DNA from: Streptomyces violaceorubidus
GTDB lineage: Bacteria; Actinomycetota; Actinomycetes; Streptomycetales; Streptomycetaceae
Length of the DNA: 64,000 bases
Assembly: GCF_000717995.1 (NCBI RefSeq)
Contig: NZ_JODM01000004.1
Coordinates: forward strand, 169,460 to 233,459
Direction of reading: 5' to 3'
The notes beneath the pieces are model-generated. The model was not told the DNA's origin. It searched no databases and saw only the letters and a program-made list of their open reading frames with translations. The translations under genes were made by a program, and so were the position numbers. Position 1 is the first letter of the stretch. Every line of letters starts with the position of its first letter. Shown here in pieces: positions 21,056-30,402 of the stretch.

Positions 21056-23038
21056 TCAGCCGTTCTTGATGCGGTTGGTCAGCTCGGTCACCTGGTTGTA
21101 GATCGAGCGCCGCTCGGCCATCAGATTGCGGATCTTGCGGTCGGCGTGCATCACCGTGGTGTGGTCCCGGCCGCCGAACAGCGCGCCGATCTTCGGCAGC
21201 GAGAGGTCCGTCAGCTCGCGGCACAGGTACATGGCGATCTGCCGGGCGGTCACGAGCGCCCGCCCGCGCGAGGTGCCGCACAGGTCCTCGACCGTGAGGC
21301 CGAAGTAGTCCGCGGTCGCGCCCATGATGGCCGTGGACGTGATCTCGGGCGCCGAGTCCTCGCCGCCGGGGATCAGGTCCTTGAGGACGATCTCGGTCAG
21401 GCCCAGGTCCACCGGCTGCCGGTTGAGCGACGCGAAGGCCGTCACCCGGATCAGCGCGCCCTCCAGCTCGCGGATGTTGCGCGAGATCCGCGAGGCGATG
21501 AACTCCAGCACCTCCGGCGGGGCGTTGAGCTGCTCCTGGACCGCCTTCTTGCGCAGGATCGCGATGCGCGTCTCCAGCTCCGGCGGCTGGACGTCGGTGA
21601 TCAGCCCCCACTCGAAGCGGTTGCGGAGCCGGTCCTCCAGGGTCACCAGCTGCTTGGGCGGCCGGTCGCTGGAGAGCACGATCTGCTTGTTGGCGTTGTG
21701 GAGGGTGTTGAAGGTGTGGAAGAACTCCTCCTGCGTCGACTCCTTGTCCGCGAGGAACTGGATGTCGTCCACGAGCAGGATGTCCATCTCGCGGTAGCGC
21801 TTGCGGAAGCTGTCGCCCTTGCCGTCGCGGATGGAGTTGATGAACTCGTTGGTGAACTCCTCCGAGCTGACGTAGCGCACCCGCGTGCCCGGGTACAGGC
21901 TGCGCGCGTAGTGCCCGATGGCGTGCAGCAGGTGGGTCTTGCCGAGTCCCGACTCCCCGTAGATGAACAGGGGGTTGTACGCCTTGGCGGGTGCTTCGGC
22001 GACGGCCACGGCCGCCGCGTGGGCGAAGCGGTTGGAGGCGCCGATGACGAAGGTGTCGAAGAGGTACTTCGGGTTCAGCCGCGCGGTCGGCTCGCCGGGG
22101 CCGGTCGCCGGCGCGGGCTGTGCGGCCAGCGGTCCGGGCGCGCCGGTGGCGGGTCCGGGTCCGACGGGGCCGCCGCGATGGACGTGGCCCGACCCCGAGG
22201 GGGGCTCGGGCAGATCGCGGCGGGGGCCGCGCTGCTCGTAGTCGCCCCGCTGCTGGTCGTAGTCCGCGCGCGGCTTGTCGTAGTCGCCCCGCTGCTGCTC
22301 GTAGTCGCCGCGGGCCTTCTCGTAGTCGCTCCGGGACTGCTCGTACTCGCCGCGCTGGGCCTCGTACGAGGGGCGCTCGGGCGGCTGCGGCCGGTAGTCC
22401 TGCGGGTACGAGGAGTGCGGGTCGTGGGAGTACGGCGGCGGCTCCTGGCCGTAGGGCTCCTGGGACGGGGAGGCGTAGGGGTCCCGCTCCGGGAAGCCGA
22501 GGCGCTGCTGCTGCCAGCCGTAGTCGTCCTGCTGCGCGGGGCGGGGCCAGGAGCCGGGCTCGGGGCGCTGGTACTCCTGCGGGTAGGCGGGCCGGGCGGT
22601 GGGGAGCTGGTCGGCGCGGTGGCGCCCGTACCCCTCGTACTCGTCGCGGTACTCCTCGCGGCCGCCCTGCCCGGGGGCGGGGAGCTCGGGCTCCTCGTAG
22701 CGGGACGGAGGGCGGGAGGGCGGTGCCTGGGGCGCCTGGGGAGCGGGGCCTGCCGGTTCGCCCGCGGTGTCGTCGACGGTGATCGCGATGCGGATCGGGC
22801 GCCCGCACTCGCGGCTCAGGGTCTCGCTGACGATCGGGGCGAGGCGGCCCTCCAGTACGCCCTTCGCAAATTCGTTCGGTACGGCGAGCAGGGCCGTGTC
22901 GGCGACCAGCGCGAGCGGCTGGCAGCGGCGGATCCAGTGCTCGTCCTTCGACTCGACGCCCTGCCCGCGGCCCTCGCCGAGGAGTTGCTCCAATACGCGT
23001 GGCCACACTGCGGCAAGATCGGCAGGTACGTCAGCCAC
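21056..23038 (-). CDS. dnaA: Chromosomal replication initiator DnaA
   Basis: 660 residues from GTG 23038 ([20 protein letters not shown]). Domain I covers about 1-90. Domain II, about 90-320, is extremely long and rich in Pro, Gln, Tyr and Arg, as known for Streptomyces DnaA. Domain III is AAA+ with Walker A GESGLGKT near 360, Walker [11 protein letters not shown] and the sensor segment SSDRPPKQL. Domain IV binds DNA with [15 protein letters not shown]. It binds DnaA boxes in oriC, opens the duplex and helps load DnaB. A DnaA box beside its promoter suggests autoregulation. Confidence 0.98.
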
Positions 23039-23139
23039 AGGGCACGCTCTCTCACGAGTCCCTCGAAGGTGTGATTCGGGGACGGGTCGGGATGAAACTC
23101 GGGTGGGGCAGGGATAAGGGAACGAATCGGAGTCCAGTC

Positions 23140-23194
23140 ACGGTAGTCAGCGCGACGGGTAGGGTTCAAGTTGTTGTCCCCAGCCTGTGGACAA
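23140..23194 (-). promoter_or_regulatory. dnaA promoter with adjacent DnaA box
   Basis: On the minus strand TTGAAC (23169-23164) and TACCGT (23145-23140) are 18 bases apart. A perfect DnaA box, TGTGGACAA on the plus strand (23186-23194), lies 16 bases upstream of the -35. This is the arrangement expected for DnaA control of its own gene. Confidence 0.6.
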
Positions 23195-23216
23195 GTGTCT
23201 CCCGGTCACCGCTGGT

Positions 23217-23246
23217 TTGACCGAATGGCGCATTCGCACGTACCGT
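23217..23246 (+). promoter_or_regulatory. Candidate rpmH promoter
   Basis: TTGACC (23217-23222), 18-base spacer, TACCGT (23241-23246). The transcript would start near 23253, leaving a leader of about 160 bases before rpmH. It diverges from the dnaA promoter. Confidence 0.55.
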
Positions 23247-23414
23247 AACCAGGTCGAGTTGTCGATGGCTGCTGCCGCCTGCCTCCGATGGGCACAGGTC
23301 ACGTCCAAGGTGATCGAAAAGCGGTGCACTCGGGCGTAACGCGAGCTACTCGTGGGCGCACGGTGACAGCCAGGACGGCACCCCGCCAACCCCGATTCTT
23401 TCTGGAGCCCCCGA

Positions 23415-23552
23415 GTGAGCAAGCGCACCTTCCAGCCGAACAACCGTCGCCGCGCGAAGACCCACGGCTTCCGGCTGCGTATGCGTACCCGTGCCGGCCG
23501 CGCGATTCTCGCGACCCGCCGCAGCAAGGGTCGCGCCCGTCTGTCCGCCTGA
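23415..23552 (+). CDS. rpmH: 50S ribosomal protein L34
   Basis: 45 residues, GTG 23415, [18 protein letters not shown] and a very basic C-terminus ending GRARLSA. Complete and typical of L34. It is missing as a separate entry in frames longer than 60 residues but is clear from its sequence and position. First gene of the rpmH-rnpA-yidD-yidC-jag group; rnpA follows 21 bases later. Confidence 0.97.
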   Translation: MSKRTFQPNNRRRAKTHGFRLRMRTRAGRAILATRRSKGRARLSA

Positions 23553-23573
23553 TCCCGGTCAGGTCATGACATC

Positions 23574-23945
23574 GTGCTGCCCACCGAGAACCGGCTGAGG
23601 CGGCGCGAGGACTTCGCGACCGCGGTACGACGAGGTCGCCGGGCCGGCCGCCCGGCCCTCGTCGTCCACCTTCGAAGCGGTGCCACGGACCCGCACGCGC
23701 CTGGGGAGAGCGCTCCCCGGACACGTGCGGGTTTCGTCGTGAGCAAAGCCGTGGGTGGCGCGGTCGTGCGCAACAAGGTGAAGCGCAGGCTTCGCCACCT
23801 GATGCGCGACCGGATCGACCTGTTGCCCCCCGGTAGCCTGGTAGTCGTACGAGCGCTGCCCGGTGCGGGTGACGCCGACCATGCACAGCTGGCCCGAGAC
23901 CTGGACGCCGCCCTGGCGCGGCTACTGGGAGGGGGCGCGCGATGA
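23574..23945 (+). CDS. rnpA: Ribonuclease P protein component
   Basis: 123 residues, GTG 23574. The start [25 protein letters not shown] and the RNR-type motif [21 protein letters not shown] are the RNA-binding signature of RnpA. It helps RNase P RNA remove 5' leaders from tRNA precursors. Its stop overlaps the yidD start as ATGA. Confidence 0.95.
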   Translation: MLPTENRLRRREDFATAVRRGRRAGRPALVVHLRSGATDPHAPGESAPRTRAGFVVSKAVGGAVVRNKVKRRLRHLMRDRIDLLPPGSLVVVRALPGAGDADHAQLARDLDAALARLLGGGAR

Positions 23946-24316
23946 AGTACCCACTGCTGGCTCTGATCAAGCTCTACCAGTGGACGATCAGTCCGCTGCT
24001 GGGGCCGGTGTGCAAGTACTACCCGTCGTGTTCCCACTACGGCTACACGGCCATCGACCGGCACGGAGCCGTCAAGGGCACGGCACTCACCGCCTGGCGC
24101 ATCCTGCGGTGCAATCCGTGGTCGCTGGGCGGCGTGGACCATGTTCCGCCGCGCAAGCGCCCGCGGTGGCACGAAATGCTGCGTGCCGCCTGGCGGGCAC
24201 GCAAGGGCGGGACCTCCGCCGCCGAACCGGCCACCGAAGGACGGCCTGCTCATCCGAGCCCGTCCGATCCTTCGGGCCCGGCCGCAGAGACCTCGCCCCA
24301 TGCCCAAGGAGCATGA
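23942..24316 (+). CDS. yidD: Membrane protein insertion efficiency factor YidD
   Basis: 124 residues. The core [23 protein letters not shown] and the following [21 protein letters not shown] are the YidD family signature with its conserved cysteines ([12 protein letters not shown]). After residue 85 there is a Pro/Ala/Ser tail not present in the E. coli protein. It acts at the inner membrane face with YidC, encoded four bases downstream. Confidence 0.95.
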   Translation: MKYPLLALIKLYQWTISPLLGPVCKYYPSCSHYGYTAIDRHGAVKGTALTAWRILRCNPWSLGGVDHVPPRKRPRWHEMLRAAWRARKGGTSAAEPATEGRPAHPSPSDPSGPAAETSPHAQGA

Positions 24317-24319
24317 TTA

Positions 24320-25615
24320 GTGGACACGATTGCCAGCCTCTTCAGCTTTATCACCTGGCCCGTCTCCTGGGTCATCGTCCAGTTCCACACGGTGTACGGG
24401 GCGATCTTCGGACCTGACACCGGATGGGCCTGGGGCCTGTCCATCGTGTCCCTGGTGATCCTCATCCGCATCTGCCTGATCCCGCTCTTCGTGAAGCAGA
24501 TCAAGGCGACGCGCGGGATGCAGACGCTCCAGCCGGAGATGAAGAAGATCCAGGAGCGCTACAAGAACGACAAGCAGCGTCAGTCCGAAGAGATGATGAA
24601 GCTGTACAAGGAGACGGGTACCAACCCGCTCTCCTCGTGCCTTCCCATCCTGGCGCAGTCCCCGTTCTTCTTCGCCCTGTACCACGTGCTCAACGGCATC
24701 GCCTCGGGCGACACCATCGGCGCGGTCAACCAGGACCTGCTCCAGAGCGCGCAGAAGGCACACATCTTCGGGGCTCCGCTGGCCTCCAAGTTCTTCAGCA
24801 GCGAGAGCGAGGTCGCCGCCCTCAGCGCCTCCCTGACCGACGTCCGCGTCGTCACCGCGATCATGATCGTGCTGATGTCGGCCTCGCAGTTCTTCACCCA
24901 GCGCCAGCTGATGACGAAGAACGTCGACACCACGGTGAAGACGCCGTTCATGCAGCAGCAGAAGATGCTGATGTACGTCTTCCCCGTCATGTTCGCCGTC
25001 TTCGGTGTGAACTTCCCCGTCGGTGTCCTCGTCTACTGGCTGACCACCAACGTGTGGACCATGGGCCAGCAGATGTACGTCATCCGCAACAACCCGACGC
25101 CGGGTTCCAAGGCGCAGGCCGCCTACCTGGAGCGGCTGCACAAGAGCGTCACCGAGCACGGCGGGACCCGTGGCCGGGGCCAGAAGGCCATCGTGAAGGC
25201 GATCGTCGCCAAGGGCCGGGACCGCAACGAGGCCGAGCGGAAGTTCATCAACGGCCTGAACAAGGCGGGCATGGCGGCTCAGGCCGACGGCACCGTGGTG
25301 AAGAACGATGCCGCCGTGGCCGCCCAGAGTGCGGACGGCTCGACCGAGACGACCGCGGGCCAGCCCAAGCGCCAGCAGCCGAAGCGGCAGAGCAAGTCGC
25401 AGCGCCAGGCCAAGCCCGTCGGCGAGGCCGAGCCGAAGACGTCGCTGACCAAGTCGGACGAGCCGCAGGACGCCAGGCCGGCCGACAAGCAGGAGGCCAA
25501 GCCTGCCGCCGGGGCCAAGAAGCCCGCTCAGAAGTCCGGCGGCGGTGGCCGCAGCAAGGCCCAGTCCGGACAGCGCAAGGGCCCGCAGCGGCCCAAGTCC
25601 CCGTCGAAGAAGTAA
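24320..25615 (+). CDS. yidC: Membrane protein insertase YidC/Oxa1
   Basis: 431 residues, GTG 24320. Actinobacterial (Oxa1-like) type without the large periplasmic domain. Membrane segments include [70 protein letters not shown] and [22 protein letters not shown] positive residue in the first pair (R471-type, here within ILIRICLIP) faces the insertion groove. The C-terminal 150 residues are Lys-rich ([17 protein letters not shown]) and probably contact the ribosome. It inserts membrane proteins with or without SecYEG. Confidence 0.96.
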   Translation: MDTIASLFSFITWPVSWVIVQFHTVYGAIFGPDTGWAWGLSIVSLVILIRICLIPLFVKQIKATRGMQTLQPEMKKIQERYKNDKQRQSEEMMKLYKETGTNPLSSCLPILAQSPFFFALYHVLNGIASGDTIGAVNQDLLQSAQKAHIFGAPLASKFFSSESEVAALSASLTDVRVVTAIMIVLMSASQFFTQRQLMTKNVDTTVKTPFMQQQKMLMYVFPVMFAVFGVNFPVGVLVYWLTTNVWTMGQQMYVIRNNPTPGSKAQAAYLERLHKSVTEHGGTRGRGQKAIVKAIVAKGRDRNEAERKFINGLNKAGMAAQADGTVVKNDAAVAAQSADGSTETTAGQPKRQQPKRQSKSQRQAKPVGEAEPKTSLTKSDEPQDARPADKQEAKPAAGAKKPAQKSGGGGRSKAQSGQRKGPQRPKSPSKK

Positions 25616-25630
25616 GAAGGAGTCCATCCC

Positions 25631-26143
25631 GTGACGGAAGGCACCACCTCCGCCGCTGCCGAAGGTGCAGACACCCTCACCCGCCTCGAGCAGGAGGGCG
25701 AGATCGCCGCGGACTACCTGGAGGGTCTGCTCGACATCGCCGACCTCGACGGCGACATCGACATGGACGTCGAGGCCGACCGCGCCTCCGTCTCGATCAT
25801 CAGCGACAGCCAGAGCAGGGACCTGCAGAAGCTGGTCGGCCGGGACGGTGAGGTACTGGAGGCTCTGCAGGAGCTCACGCGCCTCGCCGTGCACCGGGAG
25901 ACCGGTGACCGCAGCCGACTGATGCTCGACATCGCGGGTTACCGGGCCGAGAAGCGCGCCGAGCTGTCCGAGCTGGGCGCCAAGGCCGCGGCCGAGGTCA
26001 GGAGCAGCGGCGAGTCCGTGCGGCTGAAGCCGATGACGCCCTTCGAGCGCAAGGTCGTGCACGACGCGGTCAAGGCCGCCGGACTGCGCAGCGAGTCCGA
26101 GGGCGAGGAGCCGGAGCGCTTCGTCGTCGTGCTTCCCGCCTGA
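25631..26143 (+). CDS. jag: Jag/KhpB-like RNA-binding protein (KH and R3H domains)
   Basis: 170 residues, GTG 25631. Residues about 30-105 form a KH domain (DIDMDVEADRASVSIISD, then LVGRDGEVLEALQELTRLAV with the GxxG-like loop GRDG). The R3H domain follows (LKPMTPFERKVVHDAVKAAG), and the end is FVVVLPA. The N-terminal Jag domain of firmicutes is absent, as usual in actinobacteria. It binds RNA and always follows yidC. A terminator follows. Confidence 0.93.
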   Translation: MTEGTTSAAAEGADTLTRLEQEGEIAADYLEGLLDIADLDGDIDMDVEADRASVSIISDSQSRDLQKLVGRDGEVLEALQELTRLAVHRETGDRSRLMLDIAGYRAEKRAELSELGAKAAAEVRSSGESVRLKPMTPFERKVVHDAVKAAGLRSESEGEEPERFVVVLPA

Positions 26144-26160
26144 TCGGTCCTCTCGTTCAC

Positions 26161-26196
26161 CGGCCCCGTCTGTTGCGCAGGCGGGGCCGAATTTTG
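26161..26196 (+). terminator. Terminator after jag
   Basis: CGGCCCCGTCTG and CAGGCGGGGCCG form a stem with a five-base loop, followed by AATTTTG. It closes the rpmH-jag unit. Confidence 0.85.
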
Positions 26197-26267
26197 TCAG
26201 CCTGATAGTTCTGGTGGTTCTGGTACCGACGCCCGGTGCGCCGGTGCCGTACGGAAGGACGGTCCCC

Positions 26268-26987
26268 GTGTCGGAGGCAGCGGAGCTTCCCCCTGTACCC
26301 GAGCAGGCACGTGACGTGTTCGGCGATCGCTACGCGGACGCGGTCCGCTACGCGGAACTGCTTGCCGAGGCGGGGGTGAAACGCGGCCTGATCGGTCCGC
26401 GTGAAGTGCCCCGACTCTGGGAGCGGCACCTGCTGAACTGCGCGGTGCTCTCCGAGGTCGTGCCCGAAGGAGTGACGGTGTGCGACGTCGGTTCGGGAGC
26501 CGGTCTGCCCGGGATCCCGCTGGCGCTGGTACGGGAAGACCTGAAGATCACCCTTCTTGAGCCGCTGCTGCGTCGCACGAACTTCCTGTCCGAGGTCGTG
26601 GAGCTGCTGGGCCTGGACCATGTCACCGTCGTACGGGGCCGGGCCGAGGAGGTCATGGGCAAGCTGCCGCCGGTGCATGTGGTGACGGCCCGCGCCGTCG
26701 CGCCGCTGGACCGCCTCGCCACCTGGGGCATTCCGCTGTTGCGCCCGTACGGTGAGATGCTCGCCCTCAAGGGTGACGCGGCCGAGGAGGAGCTGAAGGC
26801 GGCAACCGCGGCGCTGAGCAAGCTCGGCGCGGAGGAGACGTCCATCCTTCACGTCGGGGAGGGCGTGGTGGACCCCATGTCCACCGTGGTGCGGGTCGAG
26901 GTCGGGGAGAGCCCCGGTGGTGTGCGTTTCGCCGCCAAGCGGGCCAAGGCCGCTCGGACCGGGCGCACGCGCCGACGCCGCGGATAG
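26268..26987 (+). CDS. rsmG: 16S rRNA (guanine527-N7)-methyltransferase
   Basis: 239 residues from GTG 26268 (VSEAAELPPVPEQ), preceded by GGAAGGACGG; the frame opens at 26214. SAM motif VCDVGSGAGLPGIPLAL, then ITLLEPLLRRTNFLSEVVELL and VVTARAVAPLDRLATWGIPLLRP, all RsmG hallmarks. It methylates G527 of 16S rRNA; loss gives low-level streptomycin resistance and, in Streptomyces, antibiotic overproduction. It keeps its usual place before parA. Confidence 0.95.
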   Translation: MSEAAELPPVPEQARDVFGDRYADAVRYAELLAEAGVKRGLIGPREVPRLWERHLLNCAVLSEVVPEGVTVCDVGSGAGLPGIPLALVREDLKITLLEPLLRRTNFLSEVVELLGLDHVTVVRGRAEEVMGKLPPVHVVTARAVAPLDRLATWGIPLLRPYGEMLALKGDAAEEELKAATAALSKLGAEETSILHVGEGVVDPMSTVVRVEVGESPGGVRFAAKRAKAARTGRTRRRRG

Positions 26988-27076
26988 CACTGATGGTCCG
27001 CCGTACTCCACACAAGCTGCCCTGCCCCCGTATGCCGGAGTGTCGCGGCAGTTAGGCGTTGGCCGCGCTGCATCGT

Positions 27077-27090
27077 GTTTCACGTGAAAC
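27077..27090. promoter_or_regulatory. parS: parS site 1 (parA leader)
   Basis: Perfect GTTTCACGTGAAAC, the Streptomyces ParB-binding centromere palindrome. It lies 159 bases before the chosen parA start. Confidence 0.97.
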
Positions 27091-27185
27091 GTCGCTCACT
27101 GCTGCACGGCATCATCAGCCGCGGCCGCGCCGCGGCCGACCCCCGCGACCGAAAGCCTCTCGGGTCGCTCGGCGAGGGCATGGAG

Positions 27186-27212
27186 TTGTCCACAGAGGTG
27201 GATTTCTCCACA
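27186..27212. promoter_or_regulatory. DnaA box pair in the parA leader
   Basis: Perfect TTGTCCACA (27186-27194) and TTCTCCACA (27204-27212, one mismatch), on the same strand, 18 bases start to start, just before the chosen parA start. Confidence 0.6.
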
Positions 27213-27248
27213 GAAGACCAGGCCTCACTGGTTCATGACCCCGAGGGC

Positions 27249-28322
27249 ATGGGAGGCTCTGTTCATTGCGAGCCTGAAGTCGAGGAGAGTGAATCCTTGC
27301 GGTCCGACGCCAATATCGCGGGACCGATGACCGATCCGGTCCCCGGTCCCCGTACCGAGTCGATGGGGGCGGATGTTTCACGTGAAACACCGCCTCCGAT
27401 GGACGACACTCCGATCGGTCGAGCTGCCCAACTCGCGGTGGAGGCTCTGGGCCGCGCCGGCGAGGGGCTGCCGCGGCCCGAGCAGACCCGGGTCATGGTC
27501 GTGGCCAACCAGAAGGGCGGTGTGGGCAAGACGACGACGACCGTCAATCTGGCCGCGTCACTCGCCCTGCACGGAGCGAGAGTCCTGGTCGTCGACCTCG
27601 ACCCGCAGGGCAACGCCTCCACCGCGCTGGGTATCGACCATCACGCCGACGTTCCCTCCATCTATGACGTGCTGGTCGAGAGCCGTCCGCTCTCGGAAGT
27701 GGTCCAGCCGGTCCCGGATGTCGAGGGTCTGTTCTGTGCGCCCGCCACGATCGATCTCGCCGGTGCGGAGATCGAGCTGGTCTCTCTGGTCGCACGTGAG
27801 AGCCGTCTCCAGCGGGCGATCACTGCATACGAGCAGCCGCTGGACTACATCCTCATCGACTGCCCGCCCTCCCTGGGCCTGCTGACCGTCAACGCGCTCG
27901 TCGCGGGCCAGGAGGTGCTGATCCCGATCCAGTGCGAGTACTACGCCCTGGAGGGGCTGGGACAGCTGCTGCGCAACGTCGACCTGGTGCGGGGGCATCT
28001 CAACCCCACGCTGCATGTGTCGACCATCCTCCTCACCATGTACGACGGGCGGACGCGGCTCGCGTCGCAGGTCGCGGACGAGGTGCGCAGCCACTTCGGC
28101 GAGGAGGTACTGCGGACGAGCATTCCCCGCTCGGTCCGTATTTCCGAGGCCCCGAGCTACGGGCAGACGGTACTGACCTACGATCCAGGATCAAGTGGAG
28201 CCCTCTCCTATCTGGAGGCGGCCCGTGAGATCGCGCTGAAGGGTGTGGGCGTCAACTACGACGGGACCCACGCTCACGTCGGCGCCCAGAATGATCCGAG
28301 CATGGTGAAGGGGATCCAGTGA
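27249..28322 (+). CDS. parA: Chromosome partitioning ATPase ParA
   Basis: 357 residues from ATG 27249; the frame is open from 27075 (415 residues), where the first codons are the parS site itself (FHVKR), and ATG 27363 is another option, so the N-terminus is uncertain. Deviant Walker A KGGVGKTTTTVNLA, switch DLDPQGNAST and Walker B LIDCPPSLGLL are all intact. It is a DNA-binding ATPase that moves or anchors ParB-parS complexes, at hyphal tips and during sporulation septation in Streptomyces. parB overlaps by four bases. A second parS lies inside the gene and encodes VSRET. Confidence 0.93.
   Translation: MGGSVHCEPEVEESESLRSDANIAGPMTDPVPGPRTESMGADVSRETPPPMDDTPIGRAAQLAVEALGRAGEGLPRPEQTRVMVVANQKGGVGKTTTTVNLAASLALHGARVLVVDLDPQGNASTALGIDHHADVPSIYDVLVESRPLSEVVQPVPDVEGLFCAPATIDLAGAEIELVSLVARESRLQRAITAYEQPLDYILIDCPPSLGLLTVNALVAGQEVLIPIQCEYYALEGLGQLLRNVDLVRGHLNPTLHVSTILLTMYDGRTRLASQVADEVRSHFGEEVLRTSIPRSVRISEAPSYGQTVLTYDPGSSGALSYLEAAREIALKGVGVNYDGTHAHVGAQNDPSMVKGIQ
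27375..27388. promoter_or_regulatory. parS: parS site 2 (inside parA)
   Basis: Perfect GTTTCACGTGAAAC within the parA coding sequence, read as part of D-V-S-R-E-T. Confidence 0.97.
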
Positions 28323-29428
28323 GTGAGCGACGGAGGGGGTTGGGCCGTGGTCTGGGCGCACTGATCCCCAACGCCCCGACCGAGAAGTCGGTCGCCTCGG
28401 CGGCTCTGGGAACCGCGGCCTCCGCGGGCCCCGGGACGATGCCGTTGCTGCCCAACGAGCGTGGAGTGGCCGCGGCGAAGGTGGCCACGCTGGCGCATGT
28501 TTCACGTGAAACGGAAGAGCCGGCCTCACCGCAGGGAGCGGAGGGACTCCGGCCGCCCATGGGGGCGCACTTCGCCGAGGTTCCTCTCGACGCCATCACG
28601 CCGAATCCGAAGCAGCCACGCAAGGACTTCGACGACGACGCTCTGGCCGAGCTCGTCACCTCCATCAGGGAGGTGGGCCTTCTCCAGCCGGTTGTCGTAC
28701 GGCCGACGGAGCCCGGGCGCTATGAACTCATCATGGGTGAGCGCCGTTTCCGAGCCTGCCGAGAGCTGGAGCTGGACGCCATCCCGGCGATCGTGCGGGC
28801 GACGGAGGACGAGAAGCTCCTCCTGGACGCACTGCTGGAGAACCTGCACCGCGCTCAGCTGAACCCGCTGGAAGAGGCGTTCGCCTACGACCAGTTGCTG
28901 AAGGACTTCAACTGCACGCACGACCAGCTGGCGGACCGCATCGGTCGCTCCCGCCCGCAGGTGTCCAACACCCTGCGTCTGCTGAAACTTTCCCCGAAGG
29001 TGCAGAACCGGGTGGCCGCTGGTGTGCTCTCCGCCGGGCACGCGCGAGCCCTGCTGTCCGTGGACGACCCGGAGGAGCAGGACCGGCTGGCGCACCGCAT
29101 CGTGGCCGAGGGGCTCTCGGTGCGGTCGGTCGAGGAGATCGTGACCCTGATGGGTTCCCGGCCGCAGAAGCCGCAGCGAGCCAAGGGCCCGCGAGCCGGC
29201 TCTCTGGTCTCTCCGGCGCTCTCGGAACTGGCGACGCGGCTCTCGGATCGCTTCGAGACGCGCGTGAAGGTCGACCTGGGACAGAAGAAGGGGAAGATCA
29301 CCGTCGAGTTCGCCTCCATGGACGACCTTGAGCGGATCCTCGGAAGTCTCGCTCCCGGCGAAGGCCCCGTGCTGCAGAAGGGCCTCCTTGAGGACGGAGA
29401 CGACGGGGACGAGGACGTCCAGTCCTGA
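28319..29428 (+). CDS. parB: Chromosome partitioning protein ParB
   Basis: 369 residues, GTG 28319 overlapping the parA stop. The N-terminal peptide SERRRGLGRGLGALIP stimulates ParA ATPase in this family. The CTP-binding part includes NPKQPRKDFDDDALAELVTSI and the GERRFRAC motif. The helix-turn-helix that reads parS lies at CTHDQLADRIGRSRPQVSNTLRLL. The C-terminal dimerisation part ends VEFASMDDLERILGSL. ParB loads at parS and spreads as a CTP-gated clamp. The linker between residues 60 and 68 is encoded by a parS site. A terminator follows. Confidence 0.97.
   Translation: MSERRRGLGRGLGALIPNAPTEKSVASAALGTAASAGPGTMPLLPNERGVAAAKVATLAHVSRETEEPASPQGAEGLRPPMGAHFAEVPLDAITPNPKQPRKDFDDDALAELVTSIREVGLLQPVVVRPTEPGRYELIMGERRFRACRELELDAIPAIVRATEDEKLLLDALLENLHRAQLNPLEEAFAYDQLLKDFNCTHDQLADRIGRSRPQVSNTLRLLKLSPKVQNRVAAGVLSAGHARALLSVDDPEEQDRLAHRIVAEGLSVRSVEEIVTLMGSRPQKPQRAKGPRAGSLVSPALSELATRLSDRFETRVKVDLGQKKGKITVEFASMDDLERILGSLAPGEGPVLQKGLLEDGDDGDEDVQS
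28499..28512. promoter_or_regulatory. parS: parS site 3 (inside parB)
   Basis: Perfect GTTTCACGTGAAAC within parB, read as H-V-S-R-E-T. Confidence 0.97.
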
Positions 29429-29472
29429 TGCTCGGGTAGGGGGAGCACCCAAGGGTGCTTCGACTGCCTCAA

Positions 29473-29520
29473 GGGCGGGCCGTGTCCGGTGCATACCGGA
29501 ACACGGCCCGCCCTTTGCTT
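29473..29520 (+). terminator. Terminator of parAB
   Basis: GGGCGGGCCGTGT pairs with ACACGGCCCGCCC (inner CCGG pair extends the stem), followed by TTTGCTTT. Strong, with a T-run. Confidence 0.9.
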
Positions 29521-29611
29521 TACGGCGGTGTCGGGGTTACCACATCGTGGATACGATGCGATCGAGATGGCGTTGTCACCTGGCAGTACCTCTGAGAGGA
29601 AGGCAGGGGCC

Positions 29612-29869
29612 ATGCGAACGATGAGCCGTACCGAACTGGTGAGCGCGGGCCTGGGGCTGGGCGCGGTCGGTGGGTTCATTGGCAGCCTGCTCAGGGAACG
29701 GAGCGTTCTGACAGCCGCCCGCGACGCGGCAGGGGAAGGAAGCGAGGAACAGCCTTCATGGGGCGCCGGCTTGTACCGCTCACGCTGGACAACCTTCAGG
29801 ACCTTCCCCAGCGCTGTCGCTCGTGCGTCTTCTGGGAACTGGACCCCGTCAGTGGCGAGGCCGCGGTAA
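29612..29869 (+). CDS. Possible small membrane protein upstream of the GNAT gene
   Basis: An 85-codon frame from ATG 29612 with a good site AGGAAGGCAGGGG before it: MRTMSRTELVSAGLGLGAVG, one hydrophobic segment (LVSAGLGLGAVGGFIGSLL) and then RERSVLTAARDAAGEG. The first 49 residues look like real coding sequence. The last 36 overlap the GNAT gene in another frame, and read Arg/Ser-rich, so the true protein may have lost its stop codon position or the overlap may be genuine. No known function. Confidence 0.4.
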   Translation: MRTMSRTELVSAGLGLGAVGGFIGSLLRERSVLTAARDAAGEGSEEQPSWGAGLYRSRWTTFRTFPSAVARASSGNWTPSVARPR

Positions 29870-30375
29870 AGGCGGGCACGCAGGCTCTGGAGAAGGAGTC
29901 CTGGATCTCCGCCGTTCTGCTGGACTGGGGGTCCTGCGGTCGGGTGGTCTACGTCGACGACGTACCGGTGGGCTTCGTTCTCTACGCACCGCCCGCCTAT
30001 GTACCGCGCTCAGCGGCTTTCCCGACCAGTCCGGTCTCCTCCGACGCGGTCCAGTTGATGACGGCATTCGTGATGCCGGGGTACCAGGGGCAGGGACTCG
30101 GCCGGGTGATGGTCCAGACGGTCGCCAAGGATCTTCTGCGACGTGGCTTCAAGGCGATCGAGGCGTTCGGGGATGCCCGCTGGAAGGAGCCTGCCTGTGT
30201 CCTGCCGGCGGATCATCTTCTGGCGGTCGGGTTCAAGACGGTCCGGCCGCATGCCCGGCATCCGCGACTGCGGTTGGATCTGCGGTCCACGCTGTCCTGG
30301 AAGGAAGACGTGGAGATGGCGCTGGACCGCCTGCTCGGTGCCGTTCAGAAGGAACCGGTGTTGCGTCCGCTGTAG
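29758..30375 (+). CDS. GNAT-family N-acetyltransferase
   Basis: 205 residues, ATG 29758, with GAGGA nine bases before it. Acetyl-CoA-binding motif A is VMPGYQGQGLGRVMVQTVAKDLLRRGF, with the (R/Q)xxGx(G/A) loop as QGQGLG. The N-terminal part contains RCRSCVFWELDP with two cysteines. This GNAT gene is a regular neighbour of parB in Streptomyces; the acceptor substrate is unknown. It ends before a bidirectional terminator shared with trxA. Confidence 0.85.
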   Translation: MGRRLVPLTLDNLQDLPQRCRSCVFWELDPVSGEAAVKAGTQALEKESWISAVLLDWGSCGRVVYVDDVPVGFVLYAPPAYVPRSAAFPTSPVSSDAVQLMTAFVMPGYQGQGLGRVMVQTVAKDLLRRGFKAIEAFGDARWKEPACVLPADHLLAVGFKTVRPHARHPRLRLDLRSTLSWKEDVEMALDRLLGAVQKEPVLRPL

Positions 30376-30402
30376 TGACGGCACCGGAGGGAGCGGTAAA
30401 CC

